From a virus, in the IMG/VR virus record IMGVR_UViG_3300047560_000541, positions 1-36,714 of that record: a DNA stretch of 36,714 nt; one strand, given 5' to 3'. Shown in pieces: positions 6,681 to 13,592 of this stretch. A program made the translations under genes and the position numbers. The notes below the pieces were generated by a model. It had not been told where the DNA came from and searched no databases. It was given only the letters and a program-made list of their open reading frames with translations. Numbering within the stretch: the stretch's first letter is position 1; each line of letters starts with the position of its first letter.

Positions 6681-7231
6681 GCGTGGTGGAGCGCGCTCAT
6701 CATGATGTATTTCGCGCGATCGGTCGGGGGTTGCCCGACGTGCGGGAACATCCAGAAGGGCGGGAACATGACGAGCCGCCCTGCCTTCGGTTTGACTGAT
6801 TGCCCGAGCATCGGGAACGAGGTCTCGCCGTCGTTGTCGTTGAGGTAGAGGATAAACACGAGGTAGCGGATCGCGGACCCCTTGTCCGCCGCGTCGATGT
6901 GGATCTTGAACTGGTCGCCCGTGCCGGGTTCGTATTTCTTGATCCGCACGTTCTCGAAGTGATCGGGGGAGACGAAACGATCAAAGCCCCGGAGCTTGAA
7001 GTAATCGCGGATGTGGGGCAACAGCACGCCGACGAACTCCTTCGCCAGAGTGCCGAGGTCGGTCGCGTTGCAGTCGAGTTGCCGGAACCGATACCCGGGC
7101 GTGTCGTGATGTTGCGTGAGCTCCGCCCGATCCTCGAACGCGCGGATGATCTGCGCGCACTCGTCGGGCGTGAGCACGCCGTCTCGAACGCTGATCAGGT
7201 CGGTTAGGTTTAGGGAGCCCCCGGCGGCCAT
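6677..7231 (-). CDS. 2-oxoglutarate/Fe(II)-dependent dioxygenase, 184 aa
   Basis: The double-stranded beta-helix signature of prolyl-4-hydroxylase-like enzymes is visible. H111 and D113 (FKIHIDA) and the distal H164 (MFPHVGQPP) would bind iron, and K174 (DRAKY) would bind 2-oxoglutarate. GETSFP and KPKAGRLVMFPP are the usual surrounding strands. Such enzymes hydroxylate a protein, nucleic acid or small molecule using O2 and 2-oxoglutarate; the substrate here is unknown. GAGGA lies 9 nt upstream of the ATG. It is the last gene of a unit starting at the integrase, and its start lies within the end of the 41-aa gene. Confidence 0.85.
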   Translation of the reverse strand: MAAGGSLNLTDLISVRDGVLTPDECAQIIRAFEDRAELTQHHDTPGYRFRQLDCNATDLGTLAKEFVGVLLPHIRDYFKLRGFDRFVSPDHFENVRIKKYEPGTGDQFKIHIDAADKGSAIRYLVFILYLNDNDGETSFPMLGQSVKPKAGRLVMFPPFWMFPHVGQPPTDRAKYIMMSALHHA

Positions 7232-7335
7232 TCGTCGTCGTCCTCTAACATCTCGGTTGCGATGCCATCGAAGAGATACGCGATCGCCGCGATGACGAAC
7301 ACGGGGAAAAGAGCGATGCCGAGCGCGATCATCAT
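7210..7335 (-). CDS. Single-pass small membrane protein, 41 aa
   Basis: ATG at 7333-7335 overlaps the stop of the 68-aa gene (ATGA) and has a GGTGG ribosome binding site. The stop TAA at 7210-7212 lies 22 nt inside the dioxygenase gene. The product has one hydrophobic helix (MIALGIALFPVFVIAAIAYLF) and then an acidic tail (TEMLEDDDEWPPGAP). Overlaps at both ends argue that it is a real coupled gene. Function is unknown; size and topology would fit a holin-like or inhibitor protein, without direct evidence. Confidence 0.6.
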   Translation of the reverse strand: MMIALGIALFPVFVIAAIAYLFDGIATEMLEDDDEWPPGAP

Positions 7336-7538
7336 AGCCACCGCGAGCCGGAGTTTTGATCGATCGAGTTCGTGAGCACGCGCATGATCGCGTAGCTTGC
7401 GACCTCTTCGCCGATCAGCTTTTCGGCTTCCTTCTGTGCACCGATCAGCCCTTGATGTTCAGCGAGGCGCGTTTCGATCTTCGTCCCGTATTTGTCGAAC
7501 GTGACGATCAGGTAGGAGCCTTCGGAGTATTTAGCCAT
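7332..7538 (-). CDS. Small protein of unknown function, 68 aa
   Basis: The product begins MAKYSEGSYLIVTFDKYGTKIETRLAEH, two beta strands followed by a helical EAEKLIGEEVASYAIMRVL. The gene starts 10 nt after the integrase stop and is coupled to the 41-aa membrane protein by an ATGA overlap. Codon use is like its neighbours. No family is recognised. Confidence 0.6.
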   Translation of the reverse strand: MAKYSEGSYLIVTFDKYGTKIETRLAEHQGLIGAQKEAEKLIGEEVASYAIMRVLTNSIDQNSGSRWL

Positions 7539-7547
7539 AGCGGGCGA

Positions 7548-8807
7548 TTATACGCCCGGATTGGCGTCCGTTTGCACTATTTGCGTCAAATAATGCTCCC
7601 ACACTTTCATTGCTTCGCGCATCTTCGGGAGATAGTCGGCGCGGTCGTAGTGTTTCGACCCGGTATCCGTTCGCGCGTGTTGCTGGATCATGTCGCGCAT
7701 CTCTTTCGAGATCCCGAGCTCGCCGGCGCGCGACTTCCACGTCCGCCTTATGTCGCGCGTCTGGAACTTCGCCGCCTTCACGTCCTCTTGCGCAAGCCAT
7801 CGGTCGATCGACTGCATGATGGAACGGTGATCCATGCGCCCGTCGACCGCGCCCGGGAACAGGGGCCCGGATCCGCGCACGCGCTTGAGCAAGGCGAGCG
7901 CCCCCTCGACTTGCTTCGGGAGCGGGATCGCGTGCGGGCGTTTCCTGCCCTTCGTCTTTTCGGCGGGCATGTTCCACGTCATGGTTCCGAGGTCGATCTC
8001 GGAGCCGTCGATCCGCAGGACCTCTTGGACGCGTTGCCCGGTCGCGATCAGCATCCGGATAACGGTCGCGGTCTCCAGAGTGAAGCCGTTGAGGCCGGGG
8101 GTCGCCGCGCTCCAGAGCGTGCGGAGCTCGTCGGACGACAGGTTCCGGTCCCGTTGCCCGACCGCGCTGTGGTCCCTCGGGATCGCCGCCGCCGGGTTGA
8201 TCTTGATCCCCCAGTCTTGCCGGGTCTCGACGGTGTAGTCGTGCGCCGCCTTGAGCGCCCAGTTGAAGGCCGAGGAGATATAGGACCGGGACTTGTCCGC
8301 CTGCCCCCGGGATCCGCGCCGGTAGAACCCGGACACGAAGTCCACCACGTCGCCGGGTTCAATGTCCGCGCATAAACGGTGACGCCCCAGAGCGTCGGCG
8401 GCGTTGTTCTCCGCCTTGAGGAGCGCCCGCTCGACCTCTCCGGCGGAGACCCGCCCCTTCGCCTTCATGCTCTCGACGTAAGCCTCGAACATGCGCCCGA
8501 CCGTCGGCTTGCCTTCGGCGACCGTCTGGACCCGGGGGTTCTTCCCCGCCCGGACGACCGGGGCGACCTCGGCCACGAACAGCGCCCGGGCGGCGGACAG
8601 GCTCATGTCCGGGTATTTCCCGAGCGGCTTGGTCGCCCGCTTCCCTCCTTGCTTCCACCACGCGACCCACGTCGCGGTTGTTCCGCTCGTGCCCGGGCGG
8701 ATCCGGAGGCGGAGGCTCCCGGTCCCTCGCCCGTGGGCCCCATCGTTGAGCGTCGTGTCTTTGGTTGCGGCGCGGATCGCCCGCTTGATCTCGGTATCGG
8801 TCAGCAT
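7548..8807 (-). CDS. int: Tyrosine integrase, 419 aa
   Basis: This is a P4-like phage integrase with an N-terminal arm-binding domain (SLRLRIRPG, ATWVAWWKQGGKRATKPLGKYPDMSLSAAR split over residues 31-75), a core-binding domain (about 100-200) and a catalytic domain. Catalytic residues are R259 (ATGQR), Lys near 284-286, R354 (RDIRRT), H377 (QQHAR) and nucleophile Y387 (KHYDR). The usual His of HxxR is Arg351, as in a known subgroup of phage integrases with a DIRRT motif. The ATG lies 14 bp from the arm-type repeats of attP, so Int binding may also repress its own promoter. Confidence 0.93.
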   Translation of the reverse strand: MLTDTEIKRAIRAATKDTTLNDGAHGRGTGSLRLRIRPGTSGTTATWVAWWKQGGKRATKPLGKYPDMSLSAARALFVAEVAPVVRAGKNPRVQTVAEGKPTVGRMFEAYVESMKAKGRVSAGEVERALLKAENNAADALGRHRLCADIEPGDVVDFVSGFYRRGSRGQADKSRSYISSAFNWALKAAHDYTVETRQDWGIKINPAAAIPRDHSAVGQRDRNLSSDELRTLWSAATPGLNGFTLETATVIRMLIATGQRVQEVLRIDGSEIDLGTMTWNMPAEKTKGRKRPHAIPLPKQVEGALALLKRVRGSGPLFPGAVDGRMDHRSIMQSIDRWLAQEDVKAAKFQTRDIRRTWKSRAGELGISKEMRDMIQQHARTDTGSKHYDRADYLPKMREAMKVWEHYLTQIVQTDANPGV

Positions 8808-8820
8808 CTTCGGCCCCGGG

Positions 8821-8844
8821 TTTTGGGTGCACTTTTGGGTGCAC
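8821..8844 (+). repeat. attP arm-type sites, left pair
   Basis: TTTTGGGTGCAC occurs twice in perfect tandem (8821-8832 and 8833-8844), each containing the element TGGGTGCAC. The same element, with the same 12-bp period and orientation, recurs on the other side of the tRNA-derived core at 9061-9081. Paired tandem sites flanking a core are the usual arrangement of integrase arm-binding sites. Confidence 0.75.
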
Positions 8845-8848
8845 CATC

Positions 8849-8860
8849 GGTGATATCACC
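8849..8860. promoter_or_regulatory. 12-bp perfect palindrome upstream of int
   Basis: GGTGATATCACC is a perfect 12-bp palindrome immediately beyond the left arm sites in the int leader. It could be an operator or a site for an accessory recombination factor. Confidence 0.35.
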
Positions 8861-8875
8861 CGGGACGCGCCGAAT

Positions 8876-8898
8876 CACGCGCAATCATGGAGCGCGTG
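8876..8898. repeat. 7-bp inverted repeat between arm sites and core
   Basis: CACGCGC (8876-8882) and GCGCGTG (8892-8898) are perfect inverted arms with a 9-nt spacer. No T-run follows on either strand, so a terminator is unlikely; a protein-binding site in the attP complex or int leader is more plausible. Confidence 0.4.
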
Positions 8899-8962
8899 TA
8901 TTTTCTTGGGGTTAAGTGAAGAGGCGTGAACCCGAGTGACCGGGGATTATACAGATTTTCCC

Positions 8963-9009
8963 GACTACGAATCTGGGGGTCAGAGGTTCGAATCCTTTCG
9001 GGCGCGCCA
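8963..9009 (+). other. attP: attP core: 3' part of tRNA-Arg(ACG)
   Basis: The sequence starts at the anticodon arm (loop CTACGAA at 8965-8971, anticodon ACG at 8967-8969) and runs through the variable loop, the T-arm (loop TTCGAAT) and the acceptor 3' strand to CCA at 9007-9009. The D-arm and 5' acceptor strand are absent, so it is not a full tRNA gene. The left part of the anticodon stem carries a mismatch, suggesting that identity with the host gene begins near 8963. Integration here would rebuild a complete host tRNA-Arg. Confidence 0.8.
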
Positions 9010-9060
9010 CTTAAAAATCAAACACTTCCGCGAAGATTGAGAGAGACCCAAAAACGGGCT

Positions 9061-9081
9061 TGGGTGCACTTCTGGGTGCAC
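9061..9081 (+). repeat. attP arm-type sites, right pair
   Basis: TGGGTGCAC at 9061-9069 and again at 9073-9081 repeats the left pair with the same 12-bp period and orientation, 237 bp away. An inverted half site (ACCCAA at 9046-9051) lies just to its left. Confidence 0.75.
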
Positions 9082-9104
9082 TAAGGGAAACGCATCACGC
9101 GGGG

Positions 9105-10211
9105 TCATTGCGATTGGCTCCCGTCGTCGTTTGCTTCATCCGCGTGGTCGTCCTCGCCTTCGATCTTGTCCGTCGCGGTCGCGCCGTTCGCGTAGGCGTC
9201 GGCATTGGTCCGCTCGGCTTCGAGGGTGCACACGTAGCCGTTCGATCCGATCTCGTGTTCGACAGACGTGATATTCCACGAGCCGTCAATCCCGGACCAG
9301 AAACCGGAGACCGCGAGCGACGCCTCGGCGACGATCTCGGGGCGACCCGGGAGCGTGAGCGAGAGGGTCTCCTTCTGCCGCCCTCGTCGGGCGAGCTCAG
9401 ACTTCGCCGCCGCTTCCGCCGCGTCCTTGTCCGTGTAGACCCCCTTGAGGCTCGTCTCGGGGTCCCCAGAGCCGACCGTGACGGCGTGGCGCTTGGCCTT
9501 CTTGTGTTCGTGCCAGTAGGCCCGGACGGACCCGGACTCCTCGCGCTTCGCCCGGGTGAACCTGTAGCTGGTGATCTTGTCCTTCGGGGAGAGCGAGAGC
9601 GAGAGCGAGTTCCCCGACATGGTTTTGTTCTCGGACTTCTTGACCGCCATCAGGCGACCGTCCGCGACCTTGATCACGGCGTCGTAGCGCCGCCCGACCC
9701 GGATCAGGAAGTGAAGGTCCGACTCGTCGATCTGGTGCGTCGCCGGGACGTCGATCGACGAAAGCGACTGCGAGACCGACCCGGTGAGCCCGTTCTCCTT
9801 CGCGATGGTTTGGACCATCTTCGAGAATGTGCCCTTCGCCCACTTCTTGTTCTTCTGTGTCTGGAGTTGCTTCCCGTCGCCGTTCTTCTTGTCGAAGGTC
9901 GCGGAGCGGGCCCGGACCGTGATCGTCTCGGGCCAGCCCTCGCACGTCACTTCGTCGACGATGAACTTCCCCATCTTCACGACGCGCGCGTCGTAGCCGA
10001 GCGAGAGCTCCAGTTGCGCGCCGGTGTCAGGCATTTGCACGGGCGACCCGTCGACGCCGTTCGAGATCGTGAATTCCAGCGAATCGGAGTCGAAGCCCGC
10101 CGAGTCGGAATAACGGAGCGAGATCAGCCGGCGGTTGATCTTGTCCGTGATATCCGAGCCGTTCGCCTTGATGACGAACTCGGGGACGATCCCGACCGCG
10201 CTTAGTCCCAT
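9105..10211 (-). CDS. D: P2 gpD-like tail/baseplate protein, 368 aa
   Basis: It matches late control protein D of P2-type tails: N-terminal VIKANGSDITDKINRRLISLRYSDSAGFDSDSLEFTI in two parts, central VRARSATFDKK and THQIDESDLHFLIRVGRRYDAV, and C-terminal FWSGIDGSWNITSVEHEIG. GpD forms the hub between tube and spike. A hydrophilic tail rich in Asp, Ala and Asn closes the protein. The ATG overlaps the end of gene X by 10 nt. It is the last gene of the late block, about 100 bp before attP. Confidence 0.9.
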   Translation of the reverse strand: MGLSAVGIVPEFVIKANGSDITDKINRRLISLRYSDSAGFDSDSLEFTISNGVDGSPVQMPDTGAQLELSLGYDARVVKMGKFIVDEVTCEGWPETITVRARSATFDKKNGDGKQLQTQKNKKWAKGTFSKMVQTIAKENGLTGSVSQSLSSIDVPATHQIDESDLHFLIRVGRRYDAVIKVADGRLMAVKKSENKTMSGNSLSLSLSPKDKITSYRFTRAKREESGSVRAYWHEHKKAKRHAVTVGSGDPETSLKGVYTDKDAAEAAAKSELARRGRQKETLSLTLPGRPEIVAEASLAVSGFWSGIDGSWNITSVEHEIGSNGYVCTLEAERTNADAYANGATATDKIEGEDDHADEANDDGSQSQ

Positions 10212-10417
10212 AGCCGCACGCCGATGGTCGTGGTGACCGGGGTTTCCAGTTCGGGGAGGAGGATCCGCACGCCGCCGGGGAGGACCGCGCCGTAATCGGC
10301 GAGTCCAGGGTTTGCTTCGAGCACGCGCTCGACCTCACGGTTTGCGGTCGTCCCGTAGTATTTCCAGAGAACCCAGTCGAGGACGTCGCCGTCCTTGGTC
10401 AGATAGGTGTCGGCCAT
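10202..10417 (-). CDS. X: P2 gpX-like tail protein (LysM-like), 71 aa
   Basis: MADTYLTKDGDVLDWVLWKYYG and NREVERVLEANPGLADYGAVLPGGVRILLPEL show the LysM-like fold of P2 tail protein X, a small baseplate/tube-end component. Here it lies between U and D, and its start touches the stop of U at 10417. Confidence 0.9.
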   Translation of the reverse strand: MADTYLTKDGDVLDWVLWKYYGTTANREVERVLEANPGLADYGAVLPGGVRILLPELETPVTTTIGVRLWD

Positions 10418-10938
10418 CAGAATAGGCTCGTGATTGCGGAAATGAGATCGGCGAAGCCCACGCCGGCGCTATAGTTCCGCAGGGTGATGTTGAACTCGAT
10501 TTTTCGCGGGATCCCGAACGCGGCGAACGTCGTGTGCGTCTCTTCGATCTGCTCGATGACATACTGCCCGAGCACGCCGCCGGTCGCCGTGATGAGCATC
10601 TGGGGCTCCCCTTTCGCCGCAAGCGCGCGGATCTTTTCGAGTTGCCCCGTGCCGCCCCGGAACATGGGATAGATCACGCCCGGGAGGATTATCGTCTCGG
10701 ACCCGGGCCCGCAATACTGGAGGACCTCGTGCTCCCCGATGACGTCCTGCGACTGCCATCGGTAGAGATTGCTCCGCCGCCATTCCTGATACGCGGCGGA
10801 GTTGATCGAGAACATGAAGCTCCCGAGGATCATCTGAGGGACGAACCCGGTGACTACCGCGACAGGGTTCGCGCCGCCGGTGAAAACAGTCGTAGGGATC
10901 GACGAGGAGACGTCGCCCAATCCGTCGAACACGCCCAT
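10417..10938 (-). CDS. U: P2 gpU-like tail terminator, 173 aa
   Basis: The FMFSINSAAYQEWRRSNLYRW segment, followed by GPGSETIILPGVIYP and a C-terminal RKIEFNITLRNYSAG, is the conserved pattern of phage tail protein U. In P2 this protein caps the end of the tube and sheath. It follows the tape measure directly, as in P2-like phages. Confidence 0.9.
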   Translation of the reverse strand: MGVFDGLGDVSSSIPTTVFTGGANPVAVVTGFVPQMILGSFMFSINSAAYQEWRRSNLYRWQSQDVIGEHEVLQYCGPGSETIILPGVIYPMFRGGTGQLEKIRALAAKGEPQMLITATGGVLGQYVIEQIEETHTTFAAFGIPRKIEFNITLRNYSAGVGFADLISAITSLF

Positions 10939-13151
10939 CAGTAGGCCCCCGCGATGACTGGATCAAACATGCGCCCGCGCTTCTCGGCTTGGTCCCGCGC
11001 CTTCATCTTCGCGACGACCTTGTTCGCGAGATCGTCGGACGACTGCCCGGGCTCCTGCTTGATGTTGAAGGTCTGGTTATAGGTGTTCGACTGCGACACC
11101 GAACTTCTCGCCGTCGCCATCTGGGGAACCGGGGGTGGCGCACGGTTCCCAGAAGGCGCGCTCGGCAATGGCGCGGAGCCGCCGTCGAACGAACTCTGCT
11201 TGGCCGGGGGCTTGACGCTTCCGCCCAATGAAAACGAACTCCCGAGCGACGAGAAGGCCGAGCCCATCGCCGAAATCTTGCTCGAGATCCATTCGACCGC
11301 GCGCGAGACAATCCCCATGAGGTCGTCCCAGAGCGAGCGGAAGTAATTCCGGATCGGCTCCCATGCGGCGCGGAACTTCTCGCCGACCGTCGCGAAGCCG
11401 TTCGAGACCGTGGAGCCGATCGTTTCGACCGCGCTCGTGACCGTCGTCGTGATCCCGTCCCAGAGCTTCGTGGCGAAGGCCGAGAGCGGGCCCCAATACT
11501 TGTAGATCAACAGCGCCCCGACAGCGATCGCGGCGATAGTCGCGCCGATGGGGTTTGCCATCGCCGCCGCGCCGATCATCGCGAAGCCGCGAGCGATCAG
11601 CGGGAACACTCCGCCGATCAGCTTGAGCGATTTCCATACGGGAATGAGGCTGAGCCCGGTCGTCAGCGCCGCGAAGGCGACGCCAGCGAACGCCGCGCCG
11701 ACGAGGTTGATCCCGGCGACCGCCGCGATAATCGCGCCGATGCCCTTCACGACCTCCTTGTTCTTCTCGATCCACGTCATGACAGGCCCGCCGACGATCT
11801 CGTTCAGCTTCGCCATAACCGGCGTGAACATTTCCGCGATGGGCTCGCCGATCGCCGCGAACATGTTGGTGACCGTTCCGCCGAGCGCTTCGATCTGGTT
11901 CTTGAACGAGGACGTCGCGATGCCGATCCGCTTGTCGAGCGAGGCTTCCTTGTCCATCGTCGCGAGGGCCTTCTTGAAGCCCTCCACGCCGTTGCGCGCG
12001 ATCAGGTCCGCCGGTCGCCCGCCTTCTTCGCCGAACAGCCGGGTAAGGATCTGCAGACGCTTTTCCTGCGAGAAGCCCTTGAGCTTGTCGAGTTGGGCGA
12101 TCATGTTGTCGACGCCCGCGAACTTGCCCTTCTTGTCGAAGAATGACAGCTTGACGCCCGCCTTGTTGAGCTCGGCGTTGACCGCCTTCATCTCCTTCGA
12201 ATTCTTGTGCATCCGCTCGGTGAGAAGGCCGACGCGTGTCAGCATCATCGAGAAGTTCGTCCCGAAGGTCGAGCCGTCCATCCCTTGCTGTGCGGCCATG
12301 CCTTGTAGGGCGTAAATCTTGCGGACGTTCTCCGCCCCGGTGAGCCCCAGAGCGTTGAGCTTGCCGCCGTAATACTTCGCCCCGAGGAGGAGGTCGTCGG
12401 GCTTGAGGCCGAACCCGAAGCGCGCCTTCTGGGAAAGGTCCGCCATTTTGCCGAACTCGTCGTCGGACAACTGGAACGCCTCGCGGAGCTTGGCGACCAT
12501 TTCGCCGGCTTGCTCGGGGACCATCTTCATCACGACGGAGAGGTGCGACGCCGACTTGAGCGCGCCGCCGACAATCGAATCGATCCCGACGCCCTGCTCC
12601 TTGAGCGCGGTTGCGACGTTCACGAAGTCCGCCGTCGTGCCCGGGAGGACGTTCCCGAGCTCGATCGTCTGCTTCTTGATCGCCTCGAATTGCTTCGGGA
12701 CGTTGCCGGTCGCGTCCGTCATGGCGACCTGCATGTTGTTGATCGCCTCGTCGAGATCCTTAAACGCGTCGAGCGGCTTCTTCAGCGTCGCCCCCAGAGC
12801 GACCGCCGTCCCCACGCGGTTGAACATGTCGTCCCGGAACTTCGAGCGGAGCTCGCCGATCCGCGCGGTTAGTTCAGCCTCGCGGCGGAGGAGGTCGGAT
12901 TTCTTCCGGAGGGCGTCGATCTGCTTGTTGATCGCGCCGAGCTCCTTTTGTGCGGCCATCGCCGCGCCGAGGTTGGCCGAGGCCTTCGCCTCGGTCATCG
13001 CCCGGTTCAGTTCCTTCTGCTTGTTCTTGAGTTGGTCGACGGTCCGCCCGATTTCTTGGAGCTTGCTCTTCGTCGTGCCGAGCGCGCCCCTCAGCGTTCC
13101 GGAGACCGCGCCGCCGATCGTGATTGTCGCGTTGAGCCGTTGGTTAGCCAT
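10938..13151 (-). CDS. T: Tail tape measure protein, 737 aa
   Basis: An N-terminal coiled coil (about residues 20-100) precedes the TMP core (DEAINNMQVAMTDATG, LPGTTADFVNVATALKEQG, LTGAENVRKIYALQGMAAQ). A hydrophobic region near residues 465-555 (GIGAIIAAVAGINLVGAAF, MANPIGATIAAIAVGALLIY) is followed by a Ser/Pro-rich C-terminus. Tape measures set tail length and help DNA entry. At 737 residues the tail should be P2-like in length. The ATG overlaps the stop of the E' frame. No lysozyme or peptidase domain is visible. Confidence 0.93.
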   Translation of the reverse strand: MANQRLNATITIGGAVSGTLRGALGTTKSKLQEIGRTVDQLKNKQKELNRAMTEAKASANLGAAMAAQKELGAINKQIDALRKKSDLLRREAELTARIGELRSKFRDDMFNRVGTAVALGATLKKPLDAFKDLDEAINNMQVAMTDATGNVPKQFEAIKKQTIELGNVLPGTTADFVNVATALKEQGVGIDSIVGGALKSASHLSVVMKMVPEQAGEMVAKLREAFQLSDDEFGKMADLSQKARFGFGLKPDDLLLGAKYYGGKLNALGLTGAENVRKIYALQGMAAQQGMDGSTFGTNFSMMLTRVGLLTERMHKNSKEMKAVNAELNKAGVKLSFFDKKGKFAGVDNMIAQLDKLKGFSQEKRLQILTRLFGEEGGRPADLIARNGVEGFKKALATMDKEASLDKRIGIATSSFKNQIEALGGTVTNMFAAIGEPIAEMFTPVMAKLNEIVGGPVMTWIEKNKEVVKGIGAIIAAVAGINLVGAAFAGVAFAALTTGLSLIPVWKSLKLIGGVFPLIARGFAMIGAAAMANPIGATIAAIAVGALLIYKYWGPLSAFATKLWDGITTTVTSAVETIGSTVSNGFATVGEKFRAAWEPIRNYFRSLWDDLMGIVSRAVEWISSKISAMGSAFSSLGSSFSLGGSVKPPAKQSSFDGGSAPLPSAPSGNRAPPPVPQMATARSSVSQSNTYNQTFNIKQEPGQSSDDLANKVVAKMKARDQAEKRGRMFDPVIAGAY

Positions 13152-13535
13152 TGTCCTTCGGTAGTCCGTCGATCCACCACGCGAAGCGAGAAACCCGCAT
13201 CGCCATTAGTTCCCCGACCCCCCACCCGGTATGCGACGCCAGAGCGAGCGCCCCGTCCCGGATGTATTCGGGGGTCAGGACATAAAACCCAAGTAAGCCT
13301 CTTGGAGCTTCTTGTAGTCCTTCATCCGCAACCGCTTGAGGTCGTCGGGCGTGATCTGACAGAGGTTCGCGAAGGTCATAATCTCGCGCGCCGCGTCGCC
13401 GCCCTTGTATTCATCCGCCGCCAACTGGTCGCCGACAGTCGGTTCCCGCATCCGGAGGACGGAGACTTTCGCGCCGTCGATCTCCAGCGGACGAGAGAGA
13501 GAAATATCCACAAAACCAGAATCGTTGTTATCCAT
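13144..13535 (-). CDS. E': gpE+E' tail assembly chaperone, -1 frameshift product, 130 aa
   Basis: The zero frame reaches a canonical slippery heptamer G GGT TTT (plus 13284-13290) just before its stop. A -1 shift continues for 46 residues (YVLTPEYIRDGALALASHTG and on), ending at 13144 where the stop overlaps the tape-measure ATG. The extension has the small GW-x-x-x-EL...F-WW pattern of P2 gpE'. No start codon with a ribosome binding site opens this frame independently. Such long/short chaperone pairs coat the tape measure during tail assembly. Confidence 0.8.
13275..13535 (-). CDS. E: gpE-like tail assembly chaperone, 86 aa
   Basis: IDGAKVSVLRMREPTVGDQL is the hallmark of P2-type gpE tail assembly proteins. 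It ends FANLCQITPDDLKRLRMKDY...GFMS, just after the slippery site. It is the short form of the E/E' pair. It is the first gene after the terminator that follows the tube gene, so it needs read-through or its own promoter. Confidence 0.9.
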   Translation of the reverse strand: MDNNDSGFVDISLSRPLEIDGAKVSVLRMREPTVGDQLAADEYKGGDAAREIMTFANLCQITPDDLKRLRMKDYKKLQEAYLGFMS

Positions 13536-13546
13536 GTGCCACCTAT

Positions 13547-13582
13547 AAAAAAGGCGCGCACCGATCCTGAGACCGGGCGCGC
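13547..13582 (-). terminator. Intrinsic terminator after tail tube gene
   Basis: On the minus strand GCGCGC (plus 13577-13582) pairs with GCGCGC (13554-13559), with extra CCG/CGG pairing inside, and is followed by six T (plus A-run 13547-13552). It sits between FII and E. Confidence 0.85.
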
Positions 13583-13592
13583 TTGTTCCACT

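Noticed and set aside
8359-8859. 166-aa minus frame beginning in the arm repeats
   Set aside because: Its body is an out-of-frame reading of the integrase gene; only the VHPK repeats from the arm sites look regular.
8963-9009. Complete tRNA gene
   Set aside because: Only the part from the anticodon arm to CCA is present; sequence upstream cannot form a D-arm or the 5' acceptor strand.
9046-9065. Terminator behind gene D from ACCCAA/TTGGGT pairing
   Set aside because: The stem is short and the T-run lies in the loop rather than after the stem; the repeats are better explained as integrase arm sites.
9060-10205. 381-aa plus-strand open frame over gene D
   Set aside because: Antisense shadow of the clear gpD gene, with the same low-complexity Arg/Val/Gly/Asp composition.
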